Shown: positions 26,201 through 34,939 of the stretch, piece after piece
How positions within the stretch are numbered: position 1 is the first letter of the stretch
Layout: every line of letters starts with the position of its first letter
NCBI GenBank assembly: GCA_905234265.1
Contig: CAJOHJ010000007.1
Span: 124,001-188,000 of the forward strand
DNA length: 64,000 nucleotides
Reading direction: 5' to 3'
DNA from: an uncultured Prevotella sp.
GTDB taxonomy: Bacteria > Bacteroidota > Bacteroidia > Bacteroidales > Bacteroidaceae
Translations under genes and position numbers: made by a program
Notes under the pieces: generated by a model
Seen by the model: only the letters and a program-made list of their open reading frames with translations
Database searches by the model: none
Told to the model about the DNA's origin: nothing

Positions 26201-27658
26201 GCTGTGTTCACCGACGCTGCAGGAAATTCATCCGTGGTGGACATACGCAAGACCCTGTTCAGCGAAAACTTTGAAGGCAGTGACGACCCCTCCGCATACT
26301 GGAAATACAACAACAGCGGCTGCATATTCTCACCAGGATATAGCGGCTCGGAAGGACAGTGCATAGCAATCATGTCGTCTTCTGACCGTGGTGACTATAC
26401 GCCGATAACGGCCGACTATAGTAGCGTGACGTCGTATGTCATAGAGTTTGACGCTTATTTCAACAATGCTTCAACATCAACCAACTTCGTCGTTATGAGC
26501 AAGAGCCACTGGGCAAGCTGGACACACAACTACGGGTACAGATGGAAGGATAATTCTACAGAGGAGCATAATCCATATCTTCTCTATTTGATGCGTAATG
26601 CAGGAAGCACGACCTTTGCAATTAACGAGACTGACAACACCATGACTTTGGACAACAGTAAGTGGTATCACTTCGTGCTTAATGTAGACGTCACCGGAGG
26701 AACCGTGGGCTACACCATCAGTCAGAAGGGGACGACAAATAGCGTGGCTTCAGGCACATACACTCTGCCTGAAGGCGAGAGCGCACTGTGCGACGGAATA
26801 TACATACGCAACGGGCGTTATCAGTATGAACCAGGTGGAGCAGGCATTGACAATATACATGTCTACGATGCCGATGCATTCTCATACAAATTCCAGAAAC
26901 CGGGAGTCTTGACCGTTACTTCCAGCAATGACGGATGTATTGATTCTGCCACTGAATATGAAGCGGTGCTGACGCTCGACGAAAACGACACCGAAGAACC
27001 GGTGGCTACAGACGGTGTCGTCGGCATCAGGATGCTGCGTACCATCAAAGCCAACGAGTGGAGTACTCTCTGTTTGCCGTTCGACATGACGGCATCACAG
27101 TGGCAGGAGGCATTTGGCAGCGACGCAGAGATAAGGAATATCAACAAGTGTACCGTCGATGGAAACACGCTGCAGGTTGTCTTCTCAACAGCAATGACGG
27201 GAACACTGCAGAAGAACACTCCTTACATCATCAGGACAAATCGCAATATTACAGAATTCTCGTTGCGGGCAGATGTGCAGCCAGAAGTACCAGAAACGGT
27301 GATTACCGATGGCAACGACAACCAGAAAGGAACATTTGTGGGGACTTATAAGGCGAACACCGTAATTCCTGACGGCAATATGTTTTTATACGCCGACCAC
27401 TTCTACTTCAGCAAGGGGCTTACAAAGAGCAAGGCTTACCGCGCTTATTTCTGCTTTGACGATATAATGACATCGGAGGCAGGTGTCATGATGCTGTTTG
27501 ACAACATGGAGACTGGTATAAACGGAATAATCGGTAAATATGGCGACAATAAGCCTGTTTATGACCTGCAAGGACGCAGGCTGCCCGAAACACTTATCAA
27601 ATATAAAGGCCGTAAAGGCATATATGTCAGCAATGGAAGTAAAACAGTAAATAAATAG
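23228..27658 (+). CDS. Very large multidomain PL11 rhamnogalacturonan lyase
   Basis: 1476 residues, secreted, predicted to cleave the rhamnogalacturonan-I backbone of pectin by beta-elimination. A signal peptide (MLKKLFYLSALLAVSTTACA) is followed by the PL11/YesW-type catalytic region over about residues 20-660: an FN3-like start (GRGLVAVPTGSTSGSTTNVV), propeller blades with acidic calcium loops (ADLDGDGELEI, YDWDEDGRAEV, ADVDEDGRDEI) and GDIIGDWREEIVV near the end. The next part has an autotransporter-like beta-strand repeat (LVKQGDGTLVLPTVTETYTG), then a jelly-roll segment around EFDAYFNNAS, and a C-terminal tail with PVYDLQGRRLPE and KGIYVSNGSKTVNK resembling sorting-domain tails of secreted Prevotella proteins. 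At more than twice the length of simple PL11 enzymes, the extra modules probably bind polysaccharide or the cell surface. Confidence 0.88.
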   Translation: MLKKLFYLSALLAVSTTACAQRFTDNLGRGLVAVPTGSTSGSTTNVVTWRRLADEYYDVTYNLYKDGTKVASGLTVTCYSDLSKALPTTTYQVEAVVRGVAQPKSDAVTPWAQEVYKLGDTRTPAGYLDIALATVYDRDGQDVTANYSPNDAEMADLDGDGELEIIIKRLNTVDASSSLTGYIYPESSREFVVIDAYDVNWQTGAASLMWRIDCGPNMVSLNSTEIDVIAYDWDEDGRAEVVLRGADNMIVYGSDGITQLYTVGDMSANTRNTFSTTDSQYAWTHSGAEYLLYINGQTGALYQQTEYPLKRLESGETSLKTAWGDDYGHRSSKYFFGAPFLDGRKASLFLGRGIYTRHKFMAMDLDRGSHQWTKRWEWSCNDKNSPWYGNGYHNFIIADVDEDGRDEIVYGSMVIDDNGHGLSTTGFQHGDAQHVGDFNPYRKGLEYFGCLEDNPYWGNNYRDATTGEVFYKHSNPDADGKTGDDGRCLMDNFTDAYPGCLGRSIENLIISSVTAEKIMDAPESSNDALFWSHLNFRIYWDGDLCSEILDSPGTASEAAIWDVDKGRLFTSSGCKMNNDSKNNPCFQGDIIGDWREEIVVRHGTDIRVYTSGLATSYSQPCLWFDHQYRQAMVWQMMAYNQPPHTSYFLGELEGITVAPPSYTNRGRTEIDNGGNITTTDRHLLLAETNDMTVSVSDGATPYMLTVNTPSWVQGTDVNGTSATKVKADGLTGVTGLPEINTTTYTHTLTGGAFTGSMRLVKQGDGTLVLPTVTETYTGNTDVWAGTLSFDGTMQNSPLWLNRFASLVSNGGTFSGGITADYGSCIVPGGKDHCGNITTSSLTLNYGARVLIDLYAGSQNADQINIGRLVIGCKSGDVWENAGPRYLTPVIEFVQHDGSVVDGSYDLGAVETVEGNLSDIQIEGLDGIETYGLQIKDGHLMLVIGTGVSYVCPEPVITENGIQRGTGGLLPAVDISVQSFLYQGSTVKPQLEAVFTDAAGNSSVVDIRKTLFSENFEGSDDPSAYWKYNNSGCIFSPGYSGSEGQCIAIMSSSDRGDYTPITADYSSVTSYVIEFDAYFNNASTSTNFVVMSKSHWASWTHNYGYRWKDNSTEEHNPYLLYLMRNAGSTTFAINETDNTMTLDNSKWYHFVLNVDVTGGTVGYTISQKGTTNSVASGTYTLPEGESALCDGIYIRNGRYQYEPGGAGIDNIHVYDADAFSYKFQKPGVLTVTSSNDGCIDSATEYEAVLTLDENDTEEPVATDGVVGIRMLRTIKANEWSTLCLPFDMTASQWQEAFGSDAEIRNINKCTVDGNTLQVVFSTAMTGTLQKNTPYIIRTNRNITEFSLRADVQPEVPETVITDGNDNQKGTFVGTYKANTVIPDGNMFLYADHFYFSKGLTKSKAYRAYFCFDDIMTSEAGVMMLFDNMETGINGIIGKYGDNKPVYDLQGRRLPETLIKYKGRKGIYVSNGSKTVNK

Positions 27659-27663
27659 GCACA

Positions 27664-27837
27664 ATGAAAAGACCATATATAACACCGTGTACACAGTTGC
27701 ATGCTTTTCAGGTAAGTCCTTTACTTACCGTCAGTAATGTTGAAAGCAATATAGGAATAAACATTGGCGGCGAAGATGGGGCAGGGACACTTGACCCGTC
27801 AGCCCCGTCATTATCAATCTTCGATGAGTCGAGCTAA
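27664..27837 (+). CDS. 57-residue peptide gene of the M-K-K/R-x-Y-x-x-P type
   Basis: A short frame that starts 5 bp after the PL11 stop: MKRPYITPCTQLHAFQVSPL, a middle with GINIGGEDGAG, and an end SLSIFDESS. This layout (basic start, YIxP, an amphipathic stretch, then Gly/Ser/Asp-rich acidic tail) is one seen repeatedly in short hypothetical proteins of Prevotella and Bacteroides, with no known function. No signal peptide or lipobox. The tight spacing suggests co-transcription with the lyase. Confidence 0.6.
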   Translation: MKRPYITPCTQLHAFQVSPLLTVSNVESNIGINIGGEDGAGTLDPSAPSLSIFDESS

Positions 27838-27840
27838 AAC

Positions 27841-27864
27841 CAACGGCTCATAGTAGAGTCGTTG
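27841..27864 (+). terminator. Weak hairpin after the peptide gene
   Basis: CAACGGCTC (27841-27849) pairs with GAGTCGTTG (27856-27864), one G-U wobble, 6-nt loop, directly after the stop codon. No T-run follows, so termination is only possible. The rest of the gap to 27981 is AT-rich and shows nothing else. Confidence 0.35.
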
Positions 27865-27981
27865 AATAACAAAGAAATTCAAACTGCTGCTGACCGGCGT
27901 GTGAGAATTTTCTGACATTCGGAGGGATTTCTCAAAAATAATTTTTCTGACTTTTTTTTTTGCGTTGCGGTCATTTTTCCG

Positions 27982-27989
27982 TATCTTCG
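27982..27989 (+). promoter_or_regulatory. Possible tyrA promoter, -7 element
   Basis: TATCTTCG is one base from TAnnTTTG and lies 38 bp before the tyrA start, the same distance as stronger promoters in this window. Confidence 0.45.
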
Positions 27990-28027
27990 CAGCCTGATTA
28001 GCGAAAACTCTAAACAAAGGAAAACGA

Positions 28028-28885
28028 ATGGAAACAAAGGAAAACGGAAAAGCTGCCCACGGGCTGGCCGTACTGGAAGGAAAGCCGGGTGGCTCGAAGG
28101 GGGTGCGCATTCTGGTGATGGGAGCCGGCAAGATGGGGTCGTTCTTCACCGACTTGCTGAGCTTCGACCACGAGGTGGCCGTCTTCGAGAAAGACCCAAG
28201 GCGCATGCGCTTCACTTACAACTGCCAGCGACTGACAAGGCTGGAGGAAATCAGTGACTTTCAGCCGGAACTGGTGATTAACGCGGTAACCGTGAAATAC
28301 ACCATCCCTGCATTCCAGGAGGTGCTGCCTTGCCTGCCGGCAGACTGCATAATCAGCGACATTGCGTCGGTGAAGACGGGGCTTAAGGAGTTCTACGAGG
28401 CTACGGGCATGCGATACGTAAGCACTCACCCCATGTTCGGACCTACGTTTGCCAACCTGAACCAGCTGACGGAGGAGAACGCCATCATCATCAGCGAGGG
28501 CGACTACATAGGACGACTGTTCATGGGCGACCTCTACCGCCGACTGGGGCTGAACATCTATGAGTACTCCTTCGAGGAACACGACCGGACGGTGGCTTAC
28601 TCGCTGTCCATTCCCTTTGTGTCTACCTTCGTGTTTGCCGCCGTCATGAAGCATCAGGACGCGCCTGGCACTACCTTCAAGCGCCACATGCGCATTGCCA
28701 GGGGCGTGCTGAGCGAAGACGACTACCTGCTGCAGGAAATTCTCTTCAACCCCTACACTCACGACCAGGTGGCGCAGATACGCACCGAGCTGAAGGTGCT
28801 GCTGGAAATCATCGACCGCAAGGACGCCGCCGGCATGAAGGGCTATCTCGCAAAGATAAGAAACAACGTCAGCAGCCAGGAGTAG
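28028..28885 (+). CDS. tyrA: Prephenate dehydrogenase
   Basis: Oxidatively decarboxylates prephenate towards tyrosine using NAD(P). The dinucleotide-binding Rossmann motif is VRILVMGAGKMGSFFTDLLS (around residue 27), followed by ELVINAVTVKYT and the catalytic-site segment DIASVKTGLKEFY with STHPMFGPTFANL, where the conserved His lies. The protein has a 25-residue N-terminal extension before the Rossmann fold compared with typical Bacteroidales sequences; ATG 28028 is the only ATG there. The EamA exporter starts 10 bp after its stop. Confidence 0.92.
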   Translation: METKENGKAAHGLAVLEGKPGGSKGVRILVMGAGKMGSFFTDLLSFDHEVAVFEKDPRRMRFTYNCQRLTRLEEISDFQPELVINAVTVKYTIPAFQEVLPCLPADCIISDIASVKTGLKEFYEATGMRYVSTHPMFGPTFANLNQLTEENAIIISEGDYIGRLFMGDLYRRLGLNIYEYSFEEHDRTVAYSLSIPFVSTFVFAAVMKHQDAPGTTFKRHMRIARGVLSEDDYLLQEILFNPYTHDQVAQIRTELKVLLEIIDRKDAAGMKGYLAKIRNNVSSQE

Positions 28886-28895
28886 GCAAAGAGAA

Positions 28896-29783
28896 GTGAG
28901 ATACCATCTGGCAGCTTTCGTCACTGTGTGCATCTGGGGCAGCACGTTCGTCTTCACGAAGATGCTGCTTGTCGCCGGCCTGTCGCCGGCGCAGATTTTC
29001 ACGCTGCGCTTCCTCGTGGCCTACGTGCTGATGCTCGCATGGAGCGTAGCACGCAGGGCGCCGATGGCCGCAGGCAGCCTTGGCGACGAGATGCTGATGC
29101 TGATGCTTGGGGTGACGGGGGGCTCGCTGTACTTCATGACGGAGAATGCCGCTCTGCAGTACACTACGGCAACGAACACGTCGCTGATAGTCTGCTCGTG
29201 TCCGCTGTTTGCCATGCTGCTGGTGGCTCTGTGCTACCGGCGCACGGAGCGCGTGACGGCCATTCAGGCGGCAGGCTCCGTGACGGCCTTCGCAGGCATG
29301 GCCATCGTGGTGCTGAACGGCCGCTTCGTGCTGCACCTGTCGCCAAGGGGCGACGCGCTGGCCTTCGGCTCCTGCATGTGCTGGGCAGTCTACTCGCTGC
29401 TGATGAAGATGCTCTCGGGCAGGTATTCGTCGCTGCTCATCACGAGGAAGGTGTTCTTCTACGGGCTGCTGACCATCGTGCCTTATTATGCCTGGAGGCC
29501 CCACGAGCTGCTCTCGCTCTCGGACGGCGGAGTGGTGTTCAGCGGAGAGGTGGTGGCCTGTCTGCTGTTCCTTGGCGTGGTGGCCTCCATGCTGTGCTAT
29601 CTGGTGTGGGGCTGGGTGATCAGGCATCTGGGGGCAGTGACGGCCACCAACTGGGTCTACTTCAATCCCATCACCACCATCGTCTTTGCCAGCTACCTGC
29701 TCGGCGAGCGCATAACGCCTTGGTTTCTGCTGGGGGCAGCGCTTATCATTGCCGGCATGTTCCTCTGCGACCATCACCCGTAA
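28896..29783 (+). CDS. DMT-superfamily EamA transporter
   Basis: 295 residues with ten predicted transmembrane helices in two EamA repeats; the first starts HLAAFVTVCIWGSTFVFTKM, the second near ALAFGSCMCWAVYSLLMKM. EamA proteins export amino acids or other small metabolites; the substrate is unknown, but the position directly behind tyrA makes an aromatic compound one possibility. The start is a GTG at 28896. Confidence 0.9.
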   Translation: MRYHLAAFVTVCIWGSTFVFTKMLLVAGLSPAQIFTLRFLVAYVLMLAWSVARRAPMAAGSLGDEMLMLMLGVTGGSLYFMTENAALQYTTATNTSLIVCSCPLFAMLLVALCYRRTERVTAIQAAGSVTAFAGMAIVVLNGRFVLHLSPRGDALAFGSCMCWAVYSLLMKMLSGRYSSLLITRKVFFYGLLTIVPYYAWRPHELLSLSDGGVVFSGEVVACLLFLGVVASMLCYLVWGWVIRHLGAVTATNWVYFNPITTIVFASYLLGERITPWFLLGAALIIAGMFLCDHHP

Positions 29784-29839
29784 CCTCTCACATCTCACCT
29801 CTCACATCTCACCTCTCACCTCTCACATCTCACCTCTCA
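29784..29839 (+). repeat. Eight-copy heptamer repeat (CCTCTCA / CATCTCA)
   Basis: Begins at the base after the EamA stop codon and ends 6 bp before the next start. Eight 7-bp units: five CCTCTCA and three CATCTCA. It fills the intergenic gap, is pyrimidine-rich and keeps a strand-asymmetric C/T composition. No promoter or terminator is visible here. Confidence 0.9.
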
Positions 29840-29845
29840 TAAAAC

Positions 29846-32800
29846 ATGACACACACAACAGACTGTTTTCTGGCTTGCCAGCAGACCGGCGACATGCAGA
29901 ATGTCGTCAGCCAGCTGCGCAGCCAATATGCCGTAAGACACATCTACCTGCTGGCCGGCAAGGAGACGGCCGCCACTGAGCAGCTGCCCGACGGTTGCTC
30001 GTGGCTGGTGACCGACAGCCTCGGCAGCAGCGCACTGGTAATGAAGATCGCCGAACGCGCTGCCAGCGACTATGTGCTGCTATGGCTGTCGACTGCCCAG
30101 CTGACGCTGGGACAGCAGGCCGTAGGGCGCATGATGCAGGTGGCCGCCGACACTGGCGCGGCAATGGTGTATGCCGACCGCTACGAGCTGACGAGGACCG
30201 TGACTGCCGACGGCGAAAAGACCACCGTGGCCGCTCACCCCGTGATTGACTATCAGGAAGGCTCGCTGCGCAACGACTTCGACTTCGGCTCGCTGCTGCT
30301 CATGCCGACAACGCTGCTGCACAAGTATGCCACAACCGACAGGGACTCTGACTACCAGTTTGCAGGCATTTACGACCTGCGACTCTTCCTGAGCAGGGAA
30401 GGCAGCCTGGTGCATCTGGGCGAAACGCTCTACACCGAGGAAGAGAGGGACCTCAGACTGTCGGGCGACAAGCAGTTCGACTATGTGAACCCCTCAAACC
30501 AGACTGTACAGCTGGAAATGGAGCGCGCATGCACGGCGCACCTGAAGGCCGTAGGCGCACTGACGGACACTACGCAGTATCCGGAAATTGACTTCGGCGA
30601 ACAGGAATTCAGCGTGGAAGCATCCGTCGTGATACCAGTCTACAACCGCCAGAAGACCATCAGGGACGCCGTGGAGAGTGCCTTGTCGCAGAAGACTTCG
30701 TTCAGATACAACGTGATAGTCGTAGACAACCATTCCACTGACGGCACTTCCGACATTCTGCAGGCTATGGCCTCCGATGCCGCCGGCCGCCTGAAGGTGA
30801 TAGTGCCGCAGCGCACCAACCTTGGCATTGGAGGATGCTGGAACGAGGCCGTCTACAGCAGCCATTGCGGAAGGTTTGCCGTGCAGCTCGACAGCGACGA
30901 CCTCTATAGCTCGCCGAAGACTCTGCAGACAGTCGTCGACGCATTCTACAGGCAAAAGGTGGCAATGGTCATCGGCAGCTACCGCATGTGCGACTTCGAG
31001 CTGAACACGCTGCCGCCGGGAATCATAGACCACAAGGAGTGGACCGACGAGAACGGACCTAACAATGCCCTGCGCATTAACGGACTGGGCGCGCCAAGGG
31101 CTTTCTTCACTCCTATACTGCGCAGCATTGGCTTCCCTAACACCAGCTACGGCGAAGACTATGCCCTCGGGCTGCGGATTTCGAGAAGCTACAGGATTGG
31201 GCGCATCTACGACGAGCTTTACCTCTGCCGACGATGGGGCGGCAACAGCGACGCTGCCTTGTCGACAGAGAAAGTCAATGCCAACAACAAATACAAGGAC
31301 AGCCTGCGCACTATTGAGCTGAAGGCACGCCAGGCAAGGAACAGCGGTACAGGACAAGCGGACGCCGCTGAGGACTCGCCTGTAATGCGCATGTTCTACC
31401 GCCAGATGCAGGTGTGGGACGACGTCCGCTACCGCTACCGCAACTTGCTGCAGGCTGAGACGCGCCAGCTTCACACTGACAGCATCTCGCTGGCAGTGCA
31501 GTGGAATCCGGCACGCATAGGCTCTACGGGAGCAAAGATTGACACCAAGTCTATTAGCCAGCGCCCCTGCTTCCTGTGTCAGGAGAACAGGCCCAAGGAG
31601 CAGCTGCAGAGGGTCTTGGACGGCAAGTATTACTTGCTGGTAAATCCGTTCCCCATACTGCCGGTGCATTTCACCATACCAACCGTCAAGCATTTTCCGC
31701 AGCGCATACTGCCCATGTATGAGGAAATGCTGCTTCTGGCAGAAGAACACCGGAAGCTCACAATATTATATAATGGCCCCTATTGCGGAGCGTCTGCACC
31801 CGACCATGCACACCTGCAGGCCGTCAGCAGCGGACACATGCCGATAGAGACTGCATGGCAGCGGCTCAGCAGGACGATGGTGGAAATCGTTGGCGACGGC
31901 AACGGCAGCGGCATCTATGAAATGACAGGCTACCCTGCGGCAGCATTTGTCATACGCGGCGGAGGCAGCGACGAATGCCAGCAGTGGTTCAACAGCCTTT
32001 ACAGCTGCCTGCCTTCTGCTGGCGGCGACGAGGAGCCGATGATGAACGTCATTGTGTGGCACGACGGAGAGGGGCTGGTAACCATTGTGCTGCCACGCCG
32101 CAAGCACCGCCCCGACTGCTATTCGGCTGAAGGCAGCCAGCAGATGCTCATCAGTCCGGGGGCCGTCGACATGGGTGGACTCTTCATAACGCCACGCCAG
32201 GAAGACTTTAAAAAGCTGACGCCTGAAAAGGCACTGGCCATCTACACCGAAGTGTCGCTGACAAAAGAGCAGATGGCCGCTGTGGCAGACAGACTTAAGA
32301 ACAAGCCGCAGGAAGAACACCATTCGCCGCTATCGTCGCTGCTGACACCACTGTCGGCGCTGCTGGCCAGCCGCACAAATTCGCAGCAGAGGCAGCCAAA
32401 CGTGACGGTGGGCATCGTCAGCGGACAGAAAATACAGTTCTCGCTGAATGCACCATACACCGCGAAGGGCGAAACCATCGAGGGACTGCAGACGGTGGAA
32501 TTCTCGGAGGGAGGCATCCTGTGGAACGACAACCAGTACAGGGAACTGACGTTCACGCCGTCGCAGCCCGGAGCGTCTTTTTCACTCTACGACGTCACCA
32601 TCGGCGTTAACTTCCATTGGGAGCGCAAAGAGACACAGGTGTTCCTCGGTACGCTGCGACTTGTGGTGGAGTCGGACAAGATTACTGCCATCAACGAACT
32701 GCCGGTAGAGCAATACCTTGCCTCGGTGATTTCCAGCGAGATGAAGGCTACGGCAGGCCTGGAACTGCTCAAGGCACACGCAGTGATTAGCCGCTCCTGG

Positions 32801-33604
32801 CTGCTGGCTCAGATGAAGCGGCGACAGGAGAATGTGGAGCATCGCGACAGCTTCTTCTCCTTCATCAAGAAAGCCGGAGAGCTTATCAGATGGTACGACC
32901 GGGAAGACCATGCCATTTTTGACGTATGTGCCGACGACCACTGCCAGCGCTATCAGGGAATTACCAAGCAGACGAGCAAGAATGTCGAGCAGGCCCTGAA
33001 GCAGACGAGAGGGCAAATCCTTTGTTTTGGCGACGAAATCTGTGACGCACGCTTCTCAAAATGCTGCGGAGGTGTCACTGAAGAGTTCCAATACTGTTGG
33101 GAAGACACCCCCAAGCCATATCTGGTGAGCATCAACGACCCTTATTGTAATACCGACGACAAAGCCGTGCTTTCACAAGTGCTGAACGATTACGACCAGG
33201 AGACTAACGACTTCTACCGGTGGACTGTTGAATATACCACCGAGGAACTTTCGGCCATCGTCAATGACAAGTTCAAGGAAGACTTCGGACAGATTGTCGA
33301 CCTTATTCCTCTGGACCGTGGAAAGAGCGGACGTATCTGGCGGCTGAAGATTGTCGGCACCAAGAAGACATTCATAATCGGCAAGGAACTGGAGGTAAGG
33401 CGCGCCCTCAGCGAGAGCCATCTGTACAGCTCTGCCTTTGACGTGGAGAAGACGCCAACAGGCTTCCGGCTGAAAGGCAAAGGGTGGGGACACGGTGTGG
33501 GACTCTGCCAGATTGGTGCTGCAGTGATGGGGAAGCAGGGATTTGACTACCAGCAGATATTGTTGCACTACTACAGGGGTGCTGAAATCAAGAAGATTTA
33601 CTAA
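29846..33604 (+). CDS. Three-domain protein: GT2 glycosyltransferase, DUF4922 HIT-like domain, SpoIID/LytB domain
   Basis: 1252 residues without signal peptide. Residues 1-250 are an unassigned alpha/beta region. About 255-500 is a GT2 domain ([49 protein letters not shown]). About 560-840 is DUF4922, with [26 protein letters not shown] and the His654-x-His656-x-Gln658 triad of the GalT/Ap4A phosphorylase branch of HIT proteins. About 850-1252 is a SpoIID/LytB domain: [12 protein letters not shown] with the putative catalytic Glu965, then [12 protein letters not shown] and [11 protein letters not shown]. SpoIID enzymes cut glycan strands of peptidoglycan. An AmpG-like permease follows 48 bp later. 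This suggests wall-sugar recycling, with release, nucleotide activation and transfer in one chain; how the parts are placed across the membrane is unclear. Confidence 0.85.
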   Translation: MTHTTDCFLACQQTGDMQNVVSQLRSQYAVRHIYLLAGKETAATEQLPDGCSWLVTDSLGSSALVMKIAERAASDYVLLWLSTAQLTLGQQAVGRMMQVAADTGAAMVYADRYELTRTVTADGEKTTVAAHPVIDYQEGSLRNDFDFGSLLLMPTTLLHKYATTDRDSDYQFAGIYDLRLFLSREGSLVHLGETLYTEEERDLRLSGDKQFDYVNPSNQTVQLEMERACTAHLKAVGALTDTTQYPEIDFGEQEFSVEASVVIPVYNRQKTIRDAVESALSQKTSFRYNVIVVDNHSTDGTSDILQAMASDAAGRLKVIVPQRTNLGIGGCWNEAVYSSHCGRFAVQLDSDDLYSSPKTLQTVVDAFYRQKVAMVIGSYRMCDFELNTLPPGIIDHKEWTDENGPNNALRINGLGAPRAFFTPILRSIGFPNTSYGEDYALGLRISRSYRIGRIYDELYLCRRWGGNSDAALSTEKVNANNKYKDSLRTIELKARQARNSGTGQADAAEDSPVMRMFYRQMQVWDDVRYRYRNLLQAETRQLHTDSISLAVQWNPARIGSTGAKIDTKSISQRPCFLCQENRPKEQLQRVLDGKYYLLVNPFPILPVHFTIPTVKHFPQRILPMYEEMLLLAEEHRKLTILYNGPYCGASAPDHAHLQAVSSGHMPIETAWQRLSRTMVEIVGDGNGSGIYEMTGYPAAAFVIRGGGSDECQQWFNSLYSCLPSAGGDEEPMMNVIVWHDGEGLVTIVLPRRKHRPDCYSAEGSQQMLISPGAVDMGGLFITPRQEDFKKLTPEKALAIYTEVSLTKEQMAAVADRLKNKPQEEHHSPLSSLLTPLSALLASRTNSQQRQPNVTVGIVSGQKIQFSLNAPYTAKGETIEGLQTVEFSEGGILWNDNQYRELTFTPSQPGASFSLYDVTIGVNFHWERKETQVFLGTLRLVVESDKITAINELPVEQYLASVISSEMKATAGLELLKAHAVISRSWLLAQMKRRQENVEHRDSFFSFIKKAGELIRWYDREDHAIFDVCADDHCQRYQGITKQTSKNVEQALKQTRGQILCFGDEICDARFSKCCGGVTEEFQYCWEDTPKPYLVSINDPYCNTDDKAVLSQVLNDYDQETNDFYRWTVEYTTEELSAIVNDKFKEDFGQIVDLIPLDRGKSGRIWRLKIVGTKKTFIIGKELEVRRALSESHLYSSAFDVEKTPTGFRLKGKGWGHGVGLCQIGAAVMGKQGFDYQQILLHYYRGAEIKKIY

Positions 33605-33615
33605 CAAAACTTTCT

Positions 33616-33642
33616 GAAGTTAAAGAAGTTAAGGAAGTTGAA
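33616..33642 (+). repeat. Triple 9-bp repeat before the AmpG-like gene
   Basis: GAAGTTAAA, GAAGTTAAG and GAAGTTGAA follow each other directly, ending 10 bp before ATG 33653. They may be a slippage-prone leader; nothing else is visible in the gap. Confidence 0.7.
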
Positions 33643-33652
33643 TATACTAAAC

Positions 33653-34936
33653 ATGGAAGAGAAGAAAAGAAGCCCGTGGGCGTGGATTCCCACATTATAT
33701 ATTGCTGAAGGACTGCCCAATGTGGTGGTGATGACCGTGGCTGTCGTGATGTACATGCAGTTGGGTCTTACCGACACGGACATCGCACTTTATACGGGAT
33801 GGCTCGGACTGCCGTGGGTCATAAAGCCTTTGTGGAGTCCTTTTGTCGACCTGTACCAGACGAAGCGCTGGTGGGTGTTGGCAATGCAGCTGCTGTTAGG
33901 CGCCTCGTTGTCTGGCGTTGCTTTCACACTGAACACGCCACTGTGGTTTCAGGGAACGATGTTTTTCTTCTTCCTGATGGCGTTTGCCAGTGCTACCCAC
34001 GACATTGCTGCCGACGGTTACTACATGCTGGAGCTGGACGACCATCAGCAGGTGTCAATGGTGGGAATAAGAAACTTCTTCTACCGGTTGGCAGTCATCT
34101 TCGGCAACAGCGTATTGATACCTGTGGCAGGTGTCTTGCAGGTCATCTTCCGCAACCAGAAGGCATTCACTTGGTGCCTGGTGTTCTATGGCATGGCAGC
34201 GCTGTTCATAGCTGTCTGGCTCTACCATTCATACATGATGCCTAAGGCAGAGCGTGACGTCAGGCACAACACCACGGCGGCTGAAGTGATGCAGGGAGTG
34301 GTGACGACGTTCAAGACTTTCTTCGGCAAGTTGCCGCCACGGGAGATGATTGCTCCCATGCTGTTCCTTTTGTTCTATAGGTTCCCGGAGGCATTGATGC
34401 TGAAGATGAGTGTAACATTCCTCATGCGGCCGAATTCTGCCGGAGGCTTGGGATTGTCGCCGGGAGAATTCGGACTTGCAAGTGGAACGATAGGCATGGT
34501 GGGACTGATCATCGGCGGCATTCTCGGAGGCCTGCTTGCAGGACGCGACGGCTTCAAGAAGTGGCTGTGGCCCATGGTGTGCGCCATCACTCTGCCAGAC
34601 ATTGTATATGTCTACATGAGCTACGCACTGCCAACTAATCTGGTGCTTATCAGCAGCTGCCTCTTCGTAGAGCAGTTCGGCTATGGCTTAGGCTTTACGG
34701 CACTGACGCTTTACATGCTCTACTTCTCGAAAGGCCAGTACCAGACGTCGCACTATGCGTTCTGCACTGCCATCAGCTATCTGGGACTCATGCTGCCCGG
34801 CATGGTGTCTGGATACATGAAAGACACAATGGGCTACCAGACATTTTTCATCGTAGTGATGGCCCTCTGTTCCATAACATTCCTGGTGACGTCGCTGATC
34901 AAGATTGACCCCGAGTTTGGCAAGAAGCAGCAGTAG
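33653..34936 (+). CDS. ampG: AmpG-like MFS permease
   Basis: 427 residues with about 12 hydrophobic helices, starting SPWAWIPTLYIAEGLPNVVV, which is the typical start of AmpG-type major facilitator proteins; conserved pieces include GWLGLPWVIKPLWSPFVD and ATHDIAADGYY. AmpG imports GlcNAc-anhydroMurNAc muropeptides for cell-wall recycling. An in-frame TTG at 33638 was rejected in favour of ATG 33653. The upstream SpoIID-containing protein supports a peptidoglycan-recycling role. Its stop is only 3 bp from that of the convergent cysE gene. Confidence 0.87.
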   Translation: MEEKKRSPWAWIPTLYIAEGLPNVVVMTVAVVMYMQLGLTDTDIALYTGWLGLPWVIKPLWSPFVDLYQTKRWWVLAMQLLLGASLSGVAFTLNTPLWFQGTMFFFFLMAFASATHDIAADGYYMLELDDHQQVSMVGIRNFFYRLAVIFGNSVLIPVAGVLQVIFRNQKAFTWCLVFYGMAALFIAVWLYHSYMMPKAERDVRHNTTAAEVMQGVVTTFKTFFGKLPPREMIAPMLFLLFYRFPEALMLKMSVTFLMRPNSAGGLGLSPGEFGLASGTIGMVGLIIGGILGGLLAGRDGFKKWLWPMVCAITLPDIVYVYMSYALPTNLVLISSCLFVEQFGYGLGFTALTLYMLYFSKGQYQTSHYAFCTAISYLGLMLPGMVSGYMKDTMGYQTFFIVVMALCSITFLVTSLIKIDPEFGKKQQ

Positions 34937-34939
34937 CTG

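Noticed and set aside
28928..29842. 304-codon plus-strand ORF overlapping the EamA gene
   Set aside because: It lacks membrane helices and is Ala/Arg/His-rich, a shadow frame of the GC-rich transporter gene; its end is just the heptamer repeat.
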